From assembly GCA_038087015.1 (NCBI GenBank), contig JASBNA010000026.1, positions 372,001 through 436,000 of the forward strand: DNA of 64,000 nt, in the 5' to 3' direction. Below, piece after piece: positions 57,427-64,000 of this stretch (positions are counted from its first letter, which is position 1; each line of letters opens with the position of its first letter). This DNA comes from Cerrena zonata (lineage: Eukaryota > Basidiomycota > Agaricomycetes > Polyporales > Cerrenaceae). The notes beneath the pieces are model-generated. The model was not told the DNA's origin and did not search any database. It saw only the letters and a list, made by a program, of their open reading frames with translations. Position numbers and translations under genes: made by a program.

Positions 57427-58640
57427 GACGAACCACTCCCAAGCCTCGGTTCGAATGGAAGCTGCAGCAAGAACGCGGTGTCAACCGTGAAACATTCGCC
57501 ATGGGTTCAGCTCGGAATGTAATAAACATTGCTCGCATGGAGCACACTCTTCCGAGCTGTATTCAGTCTACGACACCCGACATGACACCTCCATACCATG
57601 TGCACGTACTGCTATAGAATCACTCGTAAATGGTACACGAAAGTGTGCTGAGTTCACTCGTCTTAATGCTTTTAGTGACATGTCCACCGAACATCTTGTT
57701 CGGGAGGTTGAACGTCATGAGAGGACTGTGTTGATGGCCCCAATACCTGTATACCAATATGGCTTCACCAATCGTGTCGTGGGTGTCATCGTAATGGCAA
57801 GACTCCAAATCTATGTTTGAACCAAAGATTTCCTAACCCGCTTACAGGAATGGTATCTGAGGCATTTACTTCTTCACACACTCAACGACCGGTCATATGC
57901 TTCTTTTGACATTTTGCGACCATCGATGATGGGATTGAATATTTTGCGACATTTCTAATGTCATGTTATCACCGCTGTGGCTGGCCGTATCCCCGCCTAC
58001 CCCACTTCCCTGCCTGACCCCAGGGTTCAACACGATGAACTTTCTCAATGCCTGGGATCAACTCACGATACTGACAAGTGCAGCGTATCTCAGTTTGCAA
58101 CTGGCTAATTATTCATCTGGCAGTGGTCAGACTATGAACGTCCCTGTGAACGCGGAATAGCTTCTCGATAAATGTTGTACGTTGAATACGAAACCTAGGA
58201 TTCCTGCCGATTTCTTTGAACGGAAGCAGTCAGACAGGTTTGAGGCATTACTGTGATGTTGACTCTTTTCCTCATTTGTCATATCTACTGATATTGCTTT
58301 AGAACGCTGCTATCTGGACTGGACATTTGAATGGTCCAGAACAATTCAAGGGCGATGTCCTACTGGATGTGGTTGAACACCCACGATGAGGCCTACAGAT
58401 AAAGTGAGTCAGGCGGTGTTACGACCGCTCTAGTCCTTCCAGGTTCTGCCAATGCGATAGGTAATATCTCCTGCTTTCTCCAATTTCTCTACCTTTTTGA
58501 TTACCATATGCAGGAGGACAGGGTATTCTCATCAAGCTCAGACCGACTTCAGCACGTTCCCCAACGGCAATGCTTCTAGAGAACCCGTATTCGACTAATA
58601 TAGCAGAATATGATCCTTCTCTTTGTCTACGTTGGAGACA
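57427..58640 (+). pseudogene. Decayed coding remnant, unidentified
   Basis: One frame reads PKPRFEWKLQQERGVNRETF and ARNVINIARMEHTLPSC. Another continues FTRLNAFSDMSTEHLVREVERHERTVL and VYQYGFTNRVVGVIV. After several stops come GPEQFKGDVLLDVVEHP and GILIKLRPTSARSPTAM. Each segment looks protein-like, but frameshifts and stops separate them and I do not recognise the family. Confidence 0.3.
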
Positions 58641-59282
58641 AATGAAGTACGTATCGTCTGTTCTAGATACAAAAAGTGCTTATAAATCGATATATATCGT
58701 GTTGACATGCGTGTGGTATGTTTGAATATTTGATACTCTATTTTATAAAATAGTCTAACCCTATTTCTTTCTGTGTCATAAGGCGAAAATCCTGGTATTT
58801 CCATACTCTACATAATGGCTTGCACATAATTCTTAGTTTTTCCAAAATAGCTCGAGTCTATTCTGGCACGAGGATGGACACTACGTGGGCATTCCGACAA
58901 GCGTAAGGGGGAAAATTACAAATCCAAAACCTTCATCAAACATTATGTTAGTTACGACAAGACGCGTCAAATTAAAGCATTCTGTGTCAATGCGCAAGCT
59001 GGTAAATGAAATGCTACTGGAGAATCCCCAGAAGATTATCAATGGGAAGCTTTGGTCGATGTACTCGGAGGTCGTGTCAAGTTTCGTTCATTGTGCAATA
59101 TCATACCGTATCAATTTGTTGATATAACATTCTTATAGGTCCACAACCATTGTTATGAGACGGTTGATTTGGGTTCATTAACTAGATTGATATTATGGAA
59201 AATATCTCATGGTGATATTGATTACCAACGAATTTAAGTTCTCGATCGCTGCCAACCGAGACATAGATATGTTGCAACAAAA

Positions 59283-60057
59283 TCAAAATGGACCTTTCGA
59301 ACATGTCACTAGCCTCATATCATCGAACCATACACACAACACAGTATCGGCATGATCCTGGATCACTCTCACAAGTTCTCTCCGTGCCAGATCCCAAATG
59401 GCCACTGTCTGATCACTTTCCCCGCTTGCCAAAAGCCCATCATAGACCCAGATACCCAATACACTCCCTCATGGATTCCTTCAATCACCCGACACACTGA
59501 ATTTGTCATCAGGTCCCATTCGCGGACTGTCCAATCTTTCGACCCTGTAAAGAGGACCTGCTTTCCTGTATCAGGATAAATGTAGAGCTGTAAGCAGTAA
59601 ATAGTGTTGGTATGAGGGATGGTAGAACCATAAGTGTTTAGATTGTAGAGTCAGTACGAAGTAGATCTCATGTGGTTCTGGAGACGGATGTGAGTTAGAG
59701 AGAGAAGCTTGTAGTCTGGTTTTGAGAAGTGCATAGGTGTAATAGTGATGTATTTGGGTAATTTTAATGACTAGACCCAGAGTTTCTGTAGTTTTATGAA
59801 GATGTTGAAGGCGAGGACGGAAGCTCCGAGCGGTGTACAGGAGATGAGGAGTCCATAGCCATTGAGGCGAAGTCGGAGTCTTTAAGCATGATTTTGTGTG
59901 CCATACACCTACCATTCATATATTGTGTAACAATCTGGGTAAAATGTAGGCTGTGTGGAACTGGAAGGGCTACTGACTGATTGAGCAAGCATTTGCCGCG
60001 TAGTGGCATATTCGAGTCCTTATATTCTCCATAAATCAGGAAACACGCCGATTGCAA
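59283..60057 (-). pseudogene. F-box/WD40-repeat protein fragment
   Basis: The 3' part reads TIYCLQLYIYPDTGKQVLF, then GSKDWTVREWDL and, after a one-base shift, YDGLLASGESDQTVAIWDL and VLCVWFDDMRLVTCSKGPF before a stop. These are consecutive WD40 blades; the LVTCSKG phrase with xxVLCVxFDD is typical of Cdc4/beta-TrCP-like F-box proteins. Upstream, KIMLKDSDFASMAMDS may be the end of an F-box region. Several frame breaks and the missing remaining blades mark it as a fragment. Confidence 0.55.
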
Positions 60058-60185
60058 CTACTGGTAAGCGATATTGAGCTCATCGATCCATATGCGAATC
60101 ATATAAAACAAATCACTAGTTAAAGCAGCGACAAGTCGCACAATTCCGATACCTCAATATATTAAATAAAAGCAAAATGTCTCCT

Positions 60186-60325
60186 GCTCCTTCGCATCTG
60201 TCTTCAACAGAAGCTCTGTCACAGGGATACAGAGCAAAGCGTGAGAGTAAGCCACAATAAGTCCGAATGAAAACACCAAGTGGCTGCTCCTCCGCATCTG
60301 TCTTCGACAGAAGCTCCGTCGCAGG
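60186..60325. repeat. Direct repeat of about 40 bp, 100 bp apart
   Basis: GCTCCTNCGCATCTGTCTTC followed by ACAGAAGCTC-GTC-CAGG occurs at 60186 and 60286 with three or four mismatches. Confidence 0.75.
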
Positions 60326-60439
60326 ATGGTGAGCGCCAGGCCCGGGAAAGGCCGGGAGAAGGATACGCAACAAAGGACAACAAACACAGCGGGAATCAAT
60401 TCCTGCAGCGCCCGGATGCAAGAAAATGACATTGTGATA

Positions 60440-61475
60440 GGACTCCGGCTACTCCCTATAGTGCATGTCCGGAATTTTGTCTCTTCGAGGCTTCCGGCGC
60501 GCATGTTTTTTGGACCTTCAGAGGCGCTATCCGGACATACCTACCTAGTTAGGCGCCTAATTTTCGCCTCGTTTTGTGCCGTTTTTAAGCTTTGAAGTAC
60601 TAGTATTGCTTGCAAGAAACTATTAGTAGGAGATACATTGATGTATACTCTAGTTATGATAAATGTAAATACATGTCAATTTTTGAGTGAGACCGTAATG
60701 CAGGAGTGGGTTTCTATTTACCAATGCCAAATGTGTCGATAAGGCTTATGGACCTTGCGGGTATCTGCAGTTGCATTGCGTCCGAGTCTGAAACAATGCA
60801 CTCACTTACTCACTCGATGACCACATTGAGCGACAATGTTGTGTCCTGACTCCTTGAAGGGTGTATACACTAGTATGTTTGTCCAACAATACACGATAAT
60901 ATTTACAACAATGGTAGTATGATGTTATTGTTTGACTATGCTCTCTATTTTATTCTTACATGCATGTCCTGGCTTGCTCACACTTATTATAACACAACAA
61001 AGGCTTCATAAGTTATTGCAAAAGCTAGAGCATGCACTTAAGATGGTCCCGAGACACAAGATAACATACACAAGGCATTGAATGAGGTTTGTATGAAAGA
61101 CAAAGAGAATATCAATATAATACTACTTATTACTAATATGCCACCTAGCTAGAGCGTCGATGAATATTTAGTATTATATTATACAAGTTACCTATTATGA
61201 TATTTTCACACCCCGATTATCATTAATATTACTAGTATCGTCGGTCAATAATGTCTGATACCTTAATTCTGATTAAGGGTGTATACAAACAGCCTATGCA
61301 ACAAGGCTAAGTAAACTGACTTAGTGACTACAGGTAGACCTCCGCCGCGCTATACCGGACATAGTATCTGAGGATTTCCTTCATCCGCGCACTTTACCCG
61401 GACATACCTACCTAATTTTTCGAGCCTTCGGCCGCGCTATCTTCGGACATACGCTGTAGGGAGTAGCCGGAGTCC
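60440..61475. mobile_element. About 1.04 kb TA-flanked MITE
   Basis: GGACTCCGGCTACTCCCTA begins the left arm, and its complement ends the right arm; TA lies at 60438-60439. On the right two extra bases (TG, 61476-61477) precede TA 61478-61479. Arms of roughly 120-150 bp share ATGTCCG, GGCTTC-GGCGCG-like and TAGGTAGGTATGTCCGG motifs, partly in tandem. The centre is AT-rich without genes. Confidence 0.75.
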
Positions 61476-61479
61476 TGTA

Positions 61480-62153
61480 CTATTGCACCTGGGGAGTTTG
61501 ACAGACGCCGTTTTGTCAAACTCTATGGGTTAGACACTTTCCACTCAGAATTAAAATCCAGTATGGTATGATATTGTAGCTAGATACTATTACATGCATT
61601 CTTCCAATTTTCAGATGAAACCGTCCAGAATTGCATGTGCCAGAGGACAATATGGCGATGTGCAGCCTCATCTTCAAGCAGATCTTAGTAGATCGCTGGC
61701 GAATGCCTTGACGGATCCTCCTCAAATGGGCAGATAAGATAGAGATATATATTTATAGCATACTCTAGTAGTCTGATTCTACGATCACAGTAGAGGTCGG
61801 AGTAGAGTTAACTTATCTTCCGAGTGTTCATGCAAATGTGACATGAGCTACTACAATGGTGTTCACACGCTCTTGTCAAAGTTATGCTTGACAAAGGTGC
61901 ATGCCGACTGATGCCGACGTTACCCGCCCGTGACTGATCTGTGACCTCGCGTTCAAACTCTACCACTTTCAAGCCCTCCACATCAAAATCGTGCCGAGGC
62001 ATTCAGTTCCCTTTCTTTTTTTCAGCGGACTTTTGGGGCTTATAGCCAAAATACACAGCTATACAACAGTGAAAAAATGGCGAAAAACCATTGAGTTTGG
62101 ATAGAACCCGAGGCGTACCAGTGGGGAGCGTTCAAACTCCCCAGGTGCGATAG
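61480..62153. mobile_element. 674 bp TA-flanked MITE; second copy truncated at 41395-41687
   Basis: CTATTGCACCTGGGGAGTTTGA at the left matches the complement of the right end with one mismatch. TA flanks it at 61478-61479 and 62154-62155. The right half is almost identical to 41395-41687, so it is a repeat family. It has no coding capacity. Confidence 0.85.
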
Positions 62154-62155
62154 TA

Positions 62156-63727
62156 GTAGGCGGTAGGCACGGTGGTTGCTTCGGGACCTCGGCGTTGAGT
62201 CTTGAGTCTTGACTAATAACACGAACCAACGAAGTTCACAACGCTGAAGATGTGAAATAAGAGGGCAGCAAGCTTAAGTGGAGTCCGACGAAAACACGCT
62301 AAAACTGACCGACTGGCGCTTTGTTCGAGTCAGGTTCCCTTCAAGTTATATATGTACGTCTGACTTCTTAATGCCTCCGCCTACTCTTACTAACTGTCGG
62401 ACAGTCGCTGTATGTTCAAGTTAGCAGTCTTCTCCAACTCGGAGTTGATTGTGACCTCAACTAGTACTCACCGTATAACGAGGAGGGGCCGTCTGGACGA
62501 ATTCAAGCAAATGAAGATGTGGTTCAGAGAACGGTTCAAAGAGCAAGGGTGCGTGTTCATAAAGCCTTTCCTCAAGCTCTTCCGACTTGCGCGCCCCGTT
62601 GAGAGGCCGCGTCAGCCCCATGTCTCGTCAGCAACACTCACCAATGCTCCACCTTCCTACCGTAGGTGAGAAGATGCAGTGCAAAACTTGAAACTACGAC
62701 AAGGCCGTTGCTCCGGTAGTTAGGTACTGCTCCACCTCTCGTGACATCGTTGCTCCGAGTCTCACTTCTCATTTACCAACTTTCCTTCTGAAAAACCTGA
62801 ACTCATCTTCTTGTTTTCCTCTTCTCAACATCGACGCTCACAGGTGCCAGTGGCTCAGTGAACAATGGGTAACAATGTACCTCCTTTGTTTGCCATTTCC
62901 GTAGCTCATGAATCATAACATCCCAAACGAGTTCACTCGACCACTCTGAGTTCCCCGCCCAATTTGCATAGTGCGAGTGCCGTGCTCAGGTCTGTCCTCC
63001 CTTTTACTATGTTCAACTCAGTCCTGAGTCCCCGCGCAGATATTTGACCGTAGGACATCGATTGCGCTCAACACTCCCCATTCTCTCTTTGACTCAGAGC
63101 AGCTCTATCTAAATAACAATGACATTGAAACAACATTCAAAGAAATTCCGTCGACTTTATGGACCACAGTGTCATAGAGACCTCCCCGGCGCCGTTTTGA
63201 CGATCATCCACTTCTTCATCATACATTTATAGCACATTCCATGATGTCTTGACGTCTACTTTTTGTATCCTGAAACTACCTTCTCATTACAAAATTTGTG
63301 TATGTAGATATTCATTGCATAGAAATATACTCTTGATTGTGAAGTTCTACTTGAATCAGAGCCCATCGGCTTCTCGCATCTTTGAGTGATATTTATTGTC
63401 TCGTTGATCTAGATGCTCTTGTGCAAGCCCAATAAGTTCAATATCTCCCAAAAAGGAACTGTAAGTACATGTAGCTTTGCTGATGCTATGCTACTATCGG
63501 CTACCAAGACACTGCAAACCCATTCAATTTCATTCGTTTCGACCCTAGTCTCGGCGACTACCCTCTTCGCTTCCTAGCATTTTGGCATTTTGGCACTTTG
63601 ACTTCCTACTTCCACGAATGTGTACCCTCAAGGTCATCTCCAGATCTTTCCGACAATCCAAACCCTGCAATAAACAAGAAACATCCAAAATACAGGCGTA
63701 CATGAGTGATTCATATCCCAACTCCAA
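62156..63727. other. Mostly unassigned region
   Basis: One ATG frame at 62412-62669 (plus, 85 codons, basic: RITRRGRLDEFKQMKMWFRERF...) could be a small gene or exon but matches nothing I know. The rest, pyrimidine-rich on the plus strand, shows no supported coding. Confidence 0.35.
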
Positions 63728-64000
63728 TCATGCAGTGAGAACCTTATTCCCAGCCTTGTCCCACTCAATCTCCTGATTCAGCATCCCTGTCAGAATCAGC
63801 TCCTGGTTATACACCGGATACCCAGCCTCTGCCAATGGTCTCCAAACCGCCTTGTCGTCCGGACAGCTGATCACATGGCGGTCGGAATTGGCTTTCAAGA
63901 TACGCACAGTAGGTGTCCCGGTTCCGACCTAAACGCATAGTGTACAAACATCGATGAGCATATAAATATCTTTTACGCCGCTGACATGATAGATGAACTG
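63728..64000 (-). CDS. C-terminal exons of a gene leaving the window, unidentified
   Basis: Minus-strand exon 64000-63977 (QFIYHVSG) joins in frame through a 47 nt GTAAAA..TTTAG intron to exon 63929-63728, which reads VGTGTPTVRILKANSDRHVI, DDKAVWRPLAEAGYPVYN and ends NKVLTA with a stop. Splice phase and composition look like a real gene. The visible 75 residues do not identify a family. Confidence 0.55.

Overview
The window looks like nuclear DNA from a mushroom-type basidiomycete (Agaricomycetes). Spliced genes carry many short GT..AG introns, mostly 47-63 nt with CTAAC/CTAAT-like branch sites. Several proteins belong to families I know only as multi-copy families of that group: F-box proteins, alpha-type kinases, a 'YFVNEVE' family and a WW-rich repeat-associated family. 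Most of the sequence is transposable elements, many nested in one another, with a few gene-sized coding regions between. I saw no rRNA, no convincing tRNA gene and no CRISPR array.

Layout. 1-6.0 kb: a degenerate LINE on the minus strand with the unusual order endonuclease, RNase H, reverse transcriptase. It is broken by a 1.54 kb TIR transposon and a 630 bp TA-flanked MITE. 6.0-6.55 kb: remnant of a pogo/CENP-B-type transposase. 8.9-13.2 kb: an uninterrupted 1,327-residue Ty1/copia polyprotein with one recognisable LTR. 14.3-16.0 kb: a spliced gene of an uncharacterised fungal family. 16.6-20.4 kb: a cluster of tandem repeats of four kinds. 23.4-29.2 kb: inverted-repeat elements around a convergent pair of unknown genes. 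31.7-36.3 kb: a divergent pair of genes, one in a repeat-associated family. 37.0-40.3 kb: an F-box gene interrupted by a MITE that holds a tRNA-derived SINE, then another unknown gene. 41-44.9 kb: MITEs and inverted repeats.

The most striking object is at 45.1-51.8 kb: a 6.66 kb element with about 300 bp terminal inverted repeats. Inside are two convergent spliced genes, an integrase-core (DDE) transposase on the minus strand and an alpha-type protein kinase on the plus strand. I know of no described transposon that carries a eukaryotic alpha-kinase as cargo. This copy has decayed: the kinase has one in-frame TGA, and the transposase has a one-base frameshift and an apparent D-to-Y change at a catalytic position. 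Its TIRs are still almost identical.

51.8-64 kb holds few genes: an F-box/WD40-type pseudogene (59.3-60.1 kb), two MITEs abutting at one TA (60.4-62.2 kb), and the C-terminal exons of a gene that leaves the window on the minus strand (63.7-64.0 kb).
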